NCBI GenBank assembly: GCA_949752795.1 | Contig: OX457065.1 | Span: 3,896,501 to 3,960,500 of the forward strand | Length of the DNA stretch: 64,000 nucleotides | Direction of reading: 5' to 3' | Origin: Hyperoodon ampullatus | Lineage: Eukaryota; Chordata; Mammalia; Artiodactyla; Ziphiidae | The notes under the pieces: generated by a model | The model's input: only the letters and a program-made list of their open reading frames with translations | What the model was told of the DNA's origin: nothing | The model's database searches: none | In this document: positions 11,334-21,369 of the stretch, piece after piece | Layout: the number at the start of each line of letters is the position of its first letter | How positions within the stretch are numbered: the stretch's first letter is position 1 | Translations under genes and position numbers: made by a program

Positions 11334-11565
11334 TTTTTAAAGTATTTATTTATTTTGGCTGCACCGGGTCTTATTTGCAGCATGCAGGATCTTTAGTTGC
11401 AGCACGCGGACTTCTTAGTTGCGGCATGCAGCCTTCTTAGTTGCGGCATGCAAACTCTTAGTTGTGGCACACATGTGGGATCTAGTTCCCCGACCAGGGA
11501 TGCAACCCACGGCCCCTGCATTGGGAGCACGGAGCCTTATCCACTGGACCATCAGAGAAGTCCTT
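11334..11565 (-). mobile_element. CHR-1-type SINE
   Basis: Reverse copy: A/T tail on the left, then repeats of 'cttagttgcggcatgca', the B-box region 'tccccgaccagggatgcaac', and the head 'ccactggaccatcagagaag' on the right. Flanking 'cctttcttttattt' (about 11319-11333) and 'ccttttcttttattt' (11566-11580) form a TSD. Confidence 0.9.
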
Positions 11566-11759
11566 CCTTTTCTTTTATTTGAATACAGGCCATATTTAAC
11601 AATGTTTCATGACCTAAAACATTTCTTTGGGTAGAGGTTTTCTGGAGTACATGTCTTTCCCATTTTATGGATAGGTCAGTAGAGGCATAGTGAGGTTGAC
11701 ATAGCTCCATGGATACTCAGGGGTGAACTGGATCTCACATATTTGGAATCTCTGTCTCA

Positions 11760-12230
11760 TACCAGTTAAGAGACTGTTGGAATAATCCAGGAGAGATGGT
11801 GGTACCTTGGACGTGGTGGTCACTGGGGAAGAGGAGAGAAGTGGTCAGATACTGGATACGATCTGGCCTAGAGGGGTCAAAGGTGACTCCAAGATTTTGA
11901 CCTAAATGAAGGAAGAGTAGACTTGGGGTCGGATTACTGAGGACAAGTAAGGTTTGGGATGCCCACTAGACAAGGCAGGGAGATGTCCTGAAGGCAGCTG
12001 GACACGCAGGTCTGGAGCGGGGGTGGGGGGTGGTAGGAGATGCACACTTGGGGTGATCGCCATGTAGACTCAGGAGGCCACCAAGAGGCGCACGTGGACA
12101 GAGAAGAGCAAAGGACCGTGGACTGAGCGCCAGGGCTCCTGACAAGTGGAGGAGCAGAGAGGAAATCAACAAATAGGGGGAGAGGAGCGATCCTAGAGCT
12201 GAAGGGAAGAGCTGGGGGACTGCTGGGGCG
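11760..12230 (-). repeat. L2 LINE ORF2 fragment, reverse
   Basis: 'ggaataatccaggagagatg', 'aggtgactccaagattttga', 'gggatgcccactagacaagg' and 'ggaccgtggactgagcgcca' run in reverse L2 ORF2 order. The minus-strand frames of about 112 codons here are decayed L2 reverse transcriptase sequence. Confidence 0.75.
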
Positions 12231-12437
12231 GAGCTGCTCTGAGAGACAGGGAGCAGGGAGAGGGGGCTGCAAAGGAGGGGGGTCCCACCCCAGGGAGCCT
12301 GGAGCACCTGGAGGAGAGCACGCAGCCCCCAGAGGCTTGTAAAGGCTTAAACATCGGATTCCTCTGGTACTCAGACCTCAGCGTTTTGCTGTAAATGCTT
12401 CTCCTACTCCCTCCCCCACAAATGTACACCTTTCTTT

Positions 12438-12734
12438 TTAAATAAATTTATTTGTCTATTTATTATTTATTTTTGGCTGTGTTGGGTCTTTGTTGCTGCG
12501 TGCGCTTTCTCTAGTTGTGGTGAGCAGGGGCTATTCTTCGTTGCGGTGCGCAGGATTCTCATTGCAGTGGCTTCTCTTGTTGCGGAGCACGGGCTCTAGG
12601 CACGCAGGCTCAGTAGTTGTGACGCATGGGCTTAGTTGCTCCACGGCATGTGGGATCTTCCCGGACCAGGGCTCGAACCCGTGTCCCCTGCATTGGCAGG
12701 CGGATTCTTAACCACTGAGCCGCCAGGGAAGCCC
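12438..12734 (-). mobile_element. CHR-2-type SINE with exact 15-bp TSD
   Basis: Reverse copy, 297 bp. Head at right: 'gaaccactgagccgcc' read in reverse. The internal 'cagtagttgtg' module is present once. TSD 'tgtacacctttcttt' is identical at 12423-12437 and 12735-12749. Confidence 0.95.
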
Positions 12735-13264
12735 TGTACACCTTTCTTTAAAATGTTTTTTAACAAGAAAAACAAATGATGATCAACATCTTTCCAAGGG
12801 ATTAAGTAACTAAAAACTAGCTTTTACTTGATTCAGAAGTTGATATCTTCAACACATCTTTCCAAAAATAACGATAAGCAAAAAAAAAAAAAAGTGCCTG
12901 AGGTTTTAGCAACAAAACTGACACCTGCATTGGCTTCCAGATTCTAATCAGAGCTGAGCAATGGAGTGAAGAAAGGCCTGCTTTCCCAGGGGTGCAGGCC
13001 CACCTCAGCAGGTGAATTGGTGGGGTGTCTGGCCTCCTAAGCTGAGCTGGCTTCATGCTCCAGGCTGATGGGCAAAGCGACTGTCTCTAGTTGGTTTCCT
13101 GGTTTGGGTTTGCATGGTCTGTGCTTCCCTGCACAGTGGGCAGCCCCCTTCTCCAGAAGACCCCTGATTTGACCACAGGGGTCCAGTCTCAGTGGACTTT
13201 GGCTGAGGACTCCTAACAACTCGGACTCTCATTTGAGGCTCTTCCCAGCCTCCCAAGACTCCGT

Positions 13265-13496
13265 GTCTTCAGACTCAGCCCTTCTCTGCATCATCTGGTA
13301 GTTTCCCACCTCTGAGCTTCTGCAGCTGCTCTTCCCTCCATCTGATATACTCTTACCGCCACCCCTCCCATCCTTGCATATTCAAATTCTCACCATCTCT
13401 TAAGACCAAGGTGACCATGGAATCTGACTGACCTACCACAGTCCTGGTTTACACCTGTTGTCCTAATGTAATTTTTAATAACATCCCCTATAGACT
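13265..13496 (+). repeat. L2 LINE 3' fragment, left part
   Basis: 'cttctgcagctgctcttccc' then 'caaattctcaccatctctta' resemble sense L2 near its end. It is cut by the SINE at 13510 and appears to resume at 13915. Confidence 0.5.
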
Positions 13497-13509
13497 CAAA
13501 AATATCCTG

Positions 13510-13903
13510 CTTTATTTATTTATTTATTTATTTTTATTGTTTCTGGCTGCGTTGGGTCTTTGCTGCTGCGCGCAGGCTTTTCTCTGCTTGCAGCGAGTGG
13601 GGGCTACTCTTCACTGTGGTGCGCGGGCTTCTCATTGCGGTGGCTTCTCTTGCTGCGGAGCATGGGCTGTAGGTGCGCAGGCTTCAGTAGTTGTGGCTCA
13701 CGGGTTCTAGAGAGCAGGCTCACTAGTTGTGGCACACGGGCTCAGTAGTTGTGGCTTGTGGGTTGTAGACTGCAGGCTCAGTAGTTGTGGCACACGGGCG
13801 TAGTTGCTCCGCGGCATATGGGATCTTCCTGGACCAGGGCTTGAACCGGTGTCCCCTGCATTGGCAGGTGGATTCTTAACCACTGCACCACCAGGGAAGC
13901 CCC
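13510..13903 (-). mobile_element. CHR-2-type SINE, expanded form
   Basis: Reverse copy of 394 bp, about 100 bp longer than the copy at 12438. The extra length is additional 'cagtagttgtgg' modules; four are present (one written 'cactagttgtgg'). TSD 'aaaatatcctg' at 13499-13509 and 13904-13914. The (TTTA)n tail is at the left. Confidence 0.95.
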
Positions 13904-13914
13904 AAAATATCCTG

Positions 13915-14035
13915 ATTTAGACAACAGATTCTATAGTCACCTGAAAAGAGGCCCAACTCTAATGCCTCCTCCAGGAAGTCATCCCTGCTTCCCCCAGCAA
14001 AGGTCTTCTTTATCCTGAACCTGCAAGCCACGCAT
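13915..14035 (+). repeat. L2 LINE 3' fragment, right part
   Basis: 'aatgcctcctccaggaagtc' and 'atccctgcttcccccagcaa' match the 'ccttccctga' zone of sense L2. Continues the piece at 13265. Confidence 0.5.
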
Positions 14036-14074
14036 TGTGTCCCCCAAAATAAATAAATAAAAATAAAAATAAAA

Positions 14075-14580
14075 TTTTTAAAAGGTATACAATCCAATGG
14101 TTTTTAGCATATTCACAGAGTTATGCAACAATTACCACTATATAACTTTAGAACATTTCATCACCCCAAAAAGAAACCCAATATCTATTAGCAGTCGCTC
14201 CCCATTTCCCCTTCCCCCAGGCAACCACTAATCTGCTTTCTCTATCTGTGGATTTGTCTATTCTGGTTATTTCATACAATATATGGCATTTAATGTCTGA
14301 CTTCTTTCACTTAGCATAATGTTTCCAAGGTTCACCCATGTTGAGCCTATATCAGTGCTTCATTCCTTTTTATGGCTGAAAAATATTCCATTGCAGGGAT
14401 AGACCACATTTTCTTTATCCATGCATTCTTTATCCATTCATGTTGATGGGCATTTGGGGTGTTTCTACATTTTGTCTAATGATAGACAAAATAATGACTA
14501 ATGCTGCTGTGAACATTTGTGCACAAGTTTTTGCACTGACATATATTTTCGATTCTCTTGGATAAGTAACTCTTTTTTAG
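14075..14580 (-). mobile_element. L1MB/MC-type 3' UTR
   Basis: The reverse of an L1M tail: 'caatccaatggtttttagca', 'tcaccccaaaaagaaaccca', 'cttagcataatgtttccaag' and 'gaaaaatattccattgcagg'. About 500 bp, non-coding. Confidence 0.85.
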
Positions 14581-14639
14581 TTAAAAGACAATGCCTGCAC
14601 GCGGTGAACAAAACTGCCAGCTGCAAAAAAAATGTTTAC

Positions 14640-14871
14640 AACTAAAAGCCAGACTCTTTCTCTCCCTAGGTGGACTCTCCCTCCCCGGAGACCACCCGTT
14701 TGTTTCATTCCTGTCCTCCCAGAGATATTTTCTGCACATACACACTCAGGTAAGTGAACGTTTCTTTTCTCCGGCATGAATGCCCCCAGTGGTTCTATCT
14801 CTTGTTCTTCTTGCCTGCCAATACCTCTGGATCCTTCTGCATTGGTGTGCAGGGCTGCACTCCATTCTTTT
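14640..14871 (-). mobile_element. Old L1 (L1ME/HAL1-like) fragment, left part
   Basis: 'cctcccagagatattttctg' is a reverse L1ME-type motif. The element is interrupted by the SINE at 14872 and resumes at 15248. A splice-like acceptor ('ctttctctccctag', ending 14669) and donor ('actcaggtaagtg', junction at 14749/14750) lie in this piece. Confidence 0.5.
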
Positions 14872-15231
14872 TGTTTATTTATTTATTTAATTTATTTATT
14901 TTTGGCTTCATTGGGTCTTCATTGCTGCGCGTGGGCTTTCTCTAGTTGCGGGGAGCGGGGGCTACTCTTCGTTGCGGTGCACGGGCTTCTCATTGCAGTG
15001 GCTTCTTTTGTTGCAGAGCACGGGTTTTAGACGCATGGGCTTCAGTAGTTGTGGCATGCGGCATGCGGACTCAGTAGCTGTGGCTTGCGGGCTGTAGAGC
15101 GCAGGCTCAGTAGTTGTGGCTCACGGGCTTAGTTGCTCCGCAGCATGTGGGATCTTCCTGGACCAGGGCTCGAACTCGTGTCCCCTGCGTTGGCAGGCGG
15201 ATTCGTAATCACTGCGTCACCAGGGAAGTCC
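14872..15231 (-). mobile_element. CHR-2-type SINE, three modules
   Basis: Reverse copy, 360 bp, with three 'cagtagttgtgg'-type modules (one 'cagtagctgtgg'). TSD 'tgcactccattctttt' (14856-14871) against 'tgcacgccattctttt' (15232-15247), one mismatch. Confidence 0.95.
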
Positions 15232-15247
15232 TGCACGCCATTCTTTT

Positions 15248-15440
15248 AGCGCCTGCCTCGCTGAATTGTTTGGACATACCCTTTGTTATTAAGCCATTTG
15301 AAGGTCATTTAGGCTGCTCTTGATCTTTGTCACTGCAAGCATGCCGCCCTGAACTTGCTTGTGTACCCATGCAAAATTTCCTGGGGGTAGACCAGAAGGC
15401 CCAGAGGTAGACTTGCTGGGACATAGAATGTGAGCTTCTT
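15248..15440 (-). mobile_element. Old L1 (L1ME/HAL1-like) fragment, right part
   Basis: 'aaggtcatttaggctgctct' and 'gtacccatgcaaaatttcct' continue the reverse L1 reading from the left of the SINE. It ends near 'agacttgctgggacatagaa'. Confidence 0.6.
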
Positions 15441-16640
15441 TTGGTTTGAATAAGGAGATGGTCCTGAGTTTCTTGATTTTGGGGCTGAGTCTTATTCACT
15501 CTCCTGCCCCACAAAGACCCATGCAAAGCACAGACATGTGCCCAGTGGGGAGATGGGCGGAGCTTGCCCTGGACCCGTTTCTTCCCTTGAACTTGTGTGT
15601 TTTGAGCCCCGCAGGGCCGGCGGGAAGACATGCTGGATGGTAACTGCTAAGTCATCAGCCAGTTGGTGACCTCGAGTAGCTGTTTCAGCCCACCTACAGA
15701 AACTGTAGATCCTTTGCCAAACCGTTGCCATAAATGTTAGGAACCAAGCTCAATTATTCTCTTAAAAATAGTAACTTTCAAGAAGATGGAAGTCTTCAAC
15801 TTTAAAACCAGCCAGATTAATAAAAATAGTCTTTCTGAATTATGAACTTGGTATCATGGTATAAAGAGCCTTTTTTTTTTTTAATCTTGCTGACTCAAAG
15901 ATAGGTTTTGAAAACAAGCCTCGTTGACTTTGCGCCCCTTTGTCTGCCAGTTCTACAAAGGTTTTATTGCAAATCAATTTTATTGTACAGTGTACCTTAA
16001 AAGTTGACAATCGAGTAAGTCAGCTCTATCCCAACCCTGACCCTAAATTAGCCAGGTGACCTTGAAACTGTTCCTTATCTTCGCTAGGTGGCAGTTTGCT
16101 AACAACAAAGGGAGGGGTTAGATAAGACTGAGACTTTGGGATTTTACACTTGGAGATCCAGCTAATTTCTGTCCTTTGATAGCTGTCAGGTGCCCACAGG
16201 TGGATGTGAAACCTTACCCGCAGATGAGGGGTTAATGTCAGATTGACTGTCTAAAGCTTGTTGGAACTTGAAGTGCAAACAAGGGGTTAATGGCACATTT
16301 AACCATTAAAATGGGCCCTTTCGGGGCCTTGTTTGCCTAGCTAAACTACTAGCCTGTGTAGGGACCTTTGGTAGAGGTTTCTGGGTGGACATGGGGCTCG
16401 GGAGTGGCCCAGGGAGTGCAGATGAATTAGCATCTCTTCCCTGGCTCATTACCGGAGGATAAAGGCGCCTCCCGCAGCTCCCAGCAGGTTGGGAGCAGGA
16501 AGTTGGGTGGTTTGGACAGCAGGAATCTGGCTCCACAAAGGCTACTGAAAAGCCTTTGTTCCAGGGCTTAACTGGGCCCCTTTCGTGGGCAGCTCACATC
16601 TCCACTGGAGCCAAGGTCCTCACCCAAACACTGATAAACA
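15441..16640. promoter_or_regulatory. Unique DNA with transcription-factor motif clusters
   Basis: No repeat and no convincing frame. The segment 15740-16540 is dense in recognisable binding words: 'tcaaagatagg' and 'cctttgatag' (TCF/LEF-like), 'aacaaag' (SOX-like), 'agataag' (GATA), and two copies of 'ggggttaatg' at 16228-16237 and 16283-16292 (HNF1 half-site-like). Such words also arise by chance; only conservation or chromatin data would establish an enhancer. Confidence 0.3.
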
Positions 16641-16805
16641 GCGCAGTCGGTGCCAGAATAAGCTTCGTGACACTCCCCTGCCAGCCAGTCACTCCCCTGC
16701 TCAAGAACTGTCAATGACTCCCCATTGCCCACCCACTCTCTGCTGGGCACTCCAAGTTGACTACAGTCCAGCCTAATTACCTGGCTGACCTTAATGCCCA
16801 CTACT
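16641..16805 (+). repeat. L2 LINE ORF2 end
   Basis: 'cactcccctgctcaagaact' and 'caatgactccccattgccca' match sense L2 near the end of ORF2. Confidence 0.6.
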
Positions 16806-16819
16806 TCTCAGAGTTTCAT

Positions 16820-16924
16820 TTTAACCAGCGTGTGTCCAGCATCCAGTCTGGGCCAGGCACTGTGCTAAGTGTTGTGCAAGCATCTCATTTCATCTTGATG
16901 AGTGTTCTTAAAGAAGGTCTTAGT
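16820..16924 (-). repeat. MIR SINE, reverse, left part
   Basis: 'ctgggccaggcactgtgcta' and 'catctcatttcatcttgatg' start a reverse MIR that is cut by the next SINE. Confidence 0.7.
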
Positions 16925-17039
16925 GGGAATTCCCTGGCGGTCCAGTGGTTAGGACTCTGCGCTTCCACTCCTGGGGGCACAGGTTCGATCCCTGGTCAGG
17001 GAGCTAAGATCCCACAAGCCACGCGGCAAAAAAAAAAAA
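16925..17039 (+). mobile_element. CHR-1-type short SINE
   Basis: Sense copy of 115 bp: head 'gggaattccctggcggtcca', B box 'ggttcgatccc', and an A tail. Flanks 'gaaggtctta' and 'gaatgtctta' look like a diverged TSD. It sits inside a MIR. Confidence 0.9.
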
Positions 17040-17040
17040 G

Positions 17041-17150
17041 GAATGTCTTAAACCCAAGGTGCAGAAGTGGAAACAAGGTCCAGAGCAGCTAGAGCAGCCT
17101 GCCTAATGCCACACAGCCAGGAAGCAAAGAGCCAGTGCAATCTCCAGTCT
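17041..17150 (-). repeat. MIR SINE, reverse, right part
   Basis: 'cctaatgccacacagccagg' is the reverse tRNA-proximal MIR region and continues the copy at 16820. Confidence 0.65.
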
Positions 17151-17209
17151 TGACTCTCCCTCGCTGCCCGAGGTACTGAGCACCATGTGGGCAGGGCAGT
17201 CATGGAGGG

Positions 17210-17300
17210 GGTGATGCCGAGTGGTGAGAGGGAGCAAGCTAGGCAATGAGGCTGGAAGAACATTCCAGACAGGGGGAACAGCAAAGACAAAGGCCTTTCT
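17210..17300 (-). repeat. L2 LINE fragment, reverse
   Basis: 'agaacattccagacaggggg' and 'aacagcaaagacaaaggcc' are diagnostic reverse L2 words. Confidence 0.7.
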
Positions 17301-17335
17301 CTCTCTGGGCCTCAGTTTTCTCATAGGTCAACAAT

Positions 17336-17352
17336 GTGTTTGTGTGTGTGTG
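17336..17352. repeat. (TG)n tract, left flank of LTR
   Basis: Alternating TG immediately before the LTR start. The same alternation resumes right after the LTR at 17847. Confidence 0.85.
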
Positions 17353-17846
17353 TGTTGCAGGAAAGGGGACCCTTTCTGGGGCCCTAGAGTGGGGTCTTGT
17401 CTATCACTCGGAAATGAATTGTCCAAGGAGACACACGTGCTGACAAAGCAAGAGACTTTATGGGGAAGGGGCGCCCGGGCGGAGAGCATCAGGGTGAGGG
17501 AATCCAGGAGAACTGCACTGCCACCTGGCTCGCAGTCAGGTTTTATGGTAATGGTTAGTTTCCGGGTTGTCTCTGGCCAATCATTCTGACTCAGGGTCCT
17601 TGCTGGTGGCACATGCATCACTCAGCCAAGATGGATTCCAGCGCAAAGGACGCTGGGAGGTTGGTTGGTAGGACATATGGACTTATGTCTCCTCTTTCCT
17701 TTTGAGCTTTCCCAAATTCTTCTGGTTGGTGGTAGCTTGTTAGTTCTGCGTTCCTTACCAGGACTTTCAGTTGTAAGATAACTCATGCAAGTGGTTACTA
17801 TTGTGCCTGGTCAGGGTGGGTGGTTTTGCTCAGTGGTTCCCCTAAC
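17353..17846 (-). mobile_element. ERV class I-type solo LTR
   Basis: Reverse LTR of about 494 bp, from 'tgttgcagg' to 'cccctaac'. The terminal CA appears mutated. The polyadenylation signal is altered to the equivalent of CATAAA ('agactttatggg' on this strand). I recall similar LTRs from cetartiodactyl endogenous retroviruses. No gag, pol or env lies next to it. Confidence 0.7.
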
Positions 17847-17868
17847 GTGTGTGTGTGTGGGGGGGGTG
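17847..17868. repeat. (GT)n with G-run, right flank of LTR
   Basis: 'gtgtgtgtgtgtgg' followed by a run of G. With the left tract it shows the LTR landed in a TG repeat. Confidence 0.85.
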
Positions 17869-18101
17869 TGTAGATGGAAGGTGTTGCCTTCTGGTTCTCT
17901 GATTGGACTTGCACCCTAAAGCACCCTGGATTTCTCTGAATCTCCCCGCAGAATCAGAGGGGGAGTGGTGGGTGCCTCTTTAAATTTCTGCCCTGGATCC
18001 CTCGCTTGTCTCACCTCCAGCCCCATCAGACTGCTGGCTGCACTCCCCATGCAACCTGATTCAGGAAATCAACAAACAGACTGGCTGAGACGGCTGAGCT
18101 T

Positions 18102-18138
18102 GGGGTGGGGGTGGGGGTGGGAAGGGGTGGAAATGGGC
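18102..18138 (+). other. G-quadruplex-forming motif
   Basis: Four or more G-runs of 3 to 5 bases with single-T loops in (GGGGT)n style, followed by a further G4 run. Meets the usual sequence rule for a stable quadruplex. Confidence 0.7.
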
Positions 18139-18524
18139 TTTTCTAGCCACAGGCAGCTGGACCTGAGCAACGGCTGACCCTTTTGGACAGCGCACTGTCT
18201 CCGCTACTCCTTCTGCCTTGTAAACCTGGTCGGTCTTACTTATTCTTGTCCTCTGCAAGGCCCCTGTAGCAACTTGAGTCTGCGACTCCCGGGCAGCATG
18301 TTGCACAAGGCTGGTGAAGACCCATGACTCAATTTCTGGTCTACTTAACATCTTCGGCAGCCATGTGACATCTCATTTGCTGCTTTTTTTTCTTGCTTCC
18401 TCCTTGCTTTCTCCCTCCATCACCTCCTGGTCTTTCCCTGTACGCCCTCTCCCCTCAGTCCCTAGCAAATCTCCCTCCCATCCCCCCTTATTTCTCTATC
18501 ACATCATGTCTAAATCTGCTTTGA

Positions 18525-18640
18525 CATAGGAAGTCTATCAGGGGCTAGGGAGGGCTTCAGAAAGGTGGTAACACTTGAGCAGGGCTTTGAGGGGTGAACA
18601 GGAGTTTGTTAGGCAGAGAAGGAACAAGAAGACTAGCATG
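18525..18640 (-). repeat. L2 LINE, reverse, left part
   Basis: 'cacttgagcagggctttgag' is a reverse L2 word. The element resumes after the MIR at about 18890. Confidence 0.65.
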
Positions 18641-18882
18641 CTTAAGCACTGGGCTGGACTCACACTGGCAAAGTTTGAATCCTTGCTTCTCCACTCTCCA
18701 ACTCAGTGATCCAGATTGATACATCATGTCATCCAGCCTCAGTTACCTCATTAGCACAATAGAATTTCTCTAGCACCTGCTAAAGTCCTGAGCTCAGCCT
18801 TTAGTGAGAAGATTTCTCGGTGCAGGCCTGGTGCCTGATTTACAGAAAGCACTCAGTAGATACCTGTTGAATAAATGAATGA
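18641..18882 (+). repeat. MIR SINE inserted in L2
   Basis: Nearly whole sense MIR: 'aaagtttgaatccttgcttc', 'cagcctcagttacctcatta', and an end with 'ctgttgaataaatgaatg'. It separates two collinear L2 pieces. Confidence 0.7.
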
Positions 18883-18889
18883 ATGGATA

Positions 18890-18990
18890 TGCCAGGCAGA
18901 GGGGATGGCATCAGGAAAGGTCTGGAGGTGAGACCATGCACAGCATGTTTGGGGAGTTATCTCTGGGTCAGAACCCGTGGCAGAGCCTGA
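18890..18990 (-). repeat. L2 LINE, reverse, right part
   Basis: 'ccaggcagaggggatggcat' and 'ggaaaggtctggaggtgaga' follow on from the left L2 part. Confidence 0.6.
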
Positions 18991-19504
18991 TCTTACTAGC
19001 TCGTGAGAGTCCATGTGCATGTCTCTTTCCAACTTGGCATTCAGTGATGTCACCCAGTAGCTTGGAATCCACTAGTGGACGTCTTTGCACCACGGAAATT
19101 GGCAAACACTGCAGGTCAGAGCTTTCTTCCTTCCAGGGAGCCAGTTTACCAGCCCACCAGCCCCTGCAGCTGCGAAGATGGTTACAGTTAGATTCCAAGG
19201 GACCTTGGGCAGCAGGGCCTGGTGATAGTCTGTTCTCTCTGTTCGCTGAAGGATTCAGAAAGACAGTTAGTTCAACACTACCTGACCTGAGAAAGATGAA
19301 ACAAGCCCAGAATTTGAGTTCCTAAAAAATCCCAAACATATTCTATTCTTTCGCATAACTCCAAAATTAAAAAAAAAAAAGATCCTCAGCTTAATTAGAA
19401 AAAATAGACCACTTATTTCTACTGAATTAGCAAAACTTGAATTAGAAAATCACTTAATTTCCCAAGTTGAAAAATCAGAGATTTTTATTTATGAGAAACG
19501 GAGT

Positions 19505-19710
19505 GTGGGGAGCCCCATGTGAGAAGACAGCAACAGCCAGTCCAGTCCGTACATGATTTTGCAGGAAAGGGCGTTGGCCTTTATCTTGATAGCAATGGGA
19601 AATCACTGGAGGGTTTGAAGCCAACAAATGATATCATCAGATCTGGTCTTGGAAAAGATCCTTCCCACCGCTCTCTGAAGAGCCCGGAGGGGGCCAACAT
19701 GGATGCAGGG
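19505..19710 (-). repeat. L2 LINE fragment, reverse
   Basis: 'gggaaatcactggagggttt' and 'aatgatatcatcagatctgg' match reverse L2 ORF2. Confidence 0.7.
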
Positions 19711-19794
19711 AGCCCAGGCAAGAGATGAGGGGGTGTGGATAAGCATATTTCTGGAGAGTCAAGGTTATGTGTTCGCCTTACTTCCTGTTCCTCC

Positions 19795-20125
19795 TGGGCA
19801 CTCAGCTGGACTACACTTCCCAGCATCCTCTGCAGTCCAGAGGGACCATGTGATTTACTTGTAGCCAGTAGAATGTGGCAGGAAGTGATGTAGGCCACTT
19901 CCCACCCGGCCATAAAACCCTCCCATACAATGCTTCAGGTTGTTTCTCTTCGCCTCACACCTCATGCCAAGGCTCTGGGAAGGACTCCAAGGCCCAGGGG
20001 ATGACAGAACCATGAGCTGGAAGGAGCCTGGGTTGCTGAATGGCTGTGTGGAGCGGAGCCCCCTTCATTGGACCGTGCTAAGCCATGAAATCTGGGCTGT
20101 TACAGCAGCTGACCTGACCCCATGT
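19795..20125 (+). repeat. MaLR/MLT1-like LTR fragment
   Basis: 'gccagtagaatgtggcagga', 'ccataaaaccctcccataca' and 'ctggaaggagcctgggttgc' belong to a mammal-wide LTR-like repeat that I place in the MLT1 group. The exact subfamily is uncertain. Confidence 0.55.
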
Positions 20126-20590
20126 AGGGGGATGGAAGCAGAGACAGGTGTGCAGAGCTGAGAGCTCTTCAGGGGTAAAATCCTGGGACCTGTGATAGAT
20201 AAGGAGTGAGGGAAGAGGAGGCTCTGCCGAACATGCCCAACCTTTGTACTCAGTGGAGGTGCCTTTTACTGAGAACACTGTGGGGAGACCATCTCTCTGA
20301 GTGATGGTCACTCACTGAGTGGAGATGTCAAGGGGTGCTTCTCTTGGGCTGTACAATCCAAGACAGTCCAACAGCTCCTCTGGGAGCACATCCTGGTGGT
20401 GAAGGTCACCTGCTGTTCACAGAGAGAGAATACAAGGAGTCATCGTGCTACCCTTGACCAGAGCCTCCCCATGACGGTTGGGGGTTACTGACTGCTTCCC
20501 TCCCAGGCCAGCACACAGCACTCCATGTCTTTGGACTCCAAGCTGTAGCAAGGCTAATGTTAGGGTATAATTTATTTCTCTTTCAACAAT
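20126..20590. other. Unique DNA, no gene seen
   Basis: No repeat or domain recognised; short opposing frames only. Confidence 0.4.
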
Positions 20591-20619
20591 ATTTCCTGAG
20601 TATCTACTATAATAGTAAT

Positions 20620-20770
20620 GTTAAAACTACTCCTTATTGAGCACTTACCATGTTCCAGATCCTATGCCAAGCACTTTATTACATGACTTCATTTAATCTT
20701 CAGTCAACAGAGATGAGAGCTGTTAGTGGTCCCATTTGACAGGTGAGGAAACTGAGGCTCCCAGAGCTGA
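20620..20770 (-). repeat. MIR SINE, reverse
   Basis: 'ttattgagcacttaccatgt' through 'caggtgaggaaactgaggct' in the expected reverse order. Confidence 0.8.
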
Positions 20771-21369
20771 GCCTGGCCCCCTCCTGGGTTCTCCTAGTGA
20801 TGCCCCTCCAGTCCTTCACAGTTCTTGCTCCTCCCAATTGGGAAGTGACTGCTTTCTGCCACCTGACACACTGGCACATCCTGGAGCCCCCTTCCTTTGT
20901 CTTCAGGAAACCAGGGGCCAAGACACCATATTTCATTTCCCTCCCCCAGAGGGACTGTTGCTATGCCAGGTCCCAGGGCCCAGATTAGTAGCCCAACCAT
21001 TGTTGGCATGGTAATGTGATCACATGACGCAAATCATGGCCCCCGATGGGCACAGGCTCCCAGGCAGATGCTGCCTTTAGAAGGGGGCCATGGACCTGGC
21101 TTCTAGAGTAGCTCCTGGGCTAATTTGAAAACCCATTGGAACCAGCTTAGTCCAAAAAGTAGAGTTTAAGGCAATCACAGAATCCACAGGGTTGGGGGGA
21201 GGTTGAACCAAAACCTAGAATCAGGCACCCAGTTGCCACTCTAACTCTCTGTGCATCATGCATCTCTGCTTGAGGACTGTCACAGGGCAGAGGTGGGCAG
21301 TTGTCCACCCAGCGTCCCTTCTCATTTAAAAGAGCCCTTATTTGGTTCAGCAATATGCTCAGCTAAATG
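20771..21369. other. Unique DNA, no gene seen
   Basis: Frames of 68-92 codons on both strands overlap each other; none shows a domain or splice context. Confidence 0.4.
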
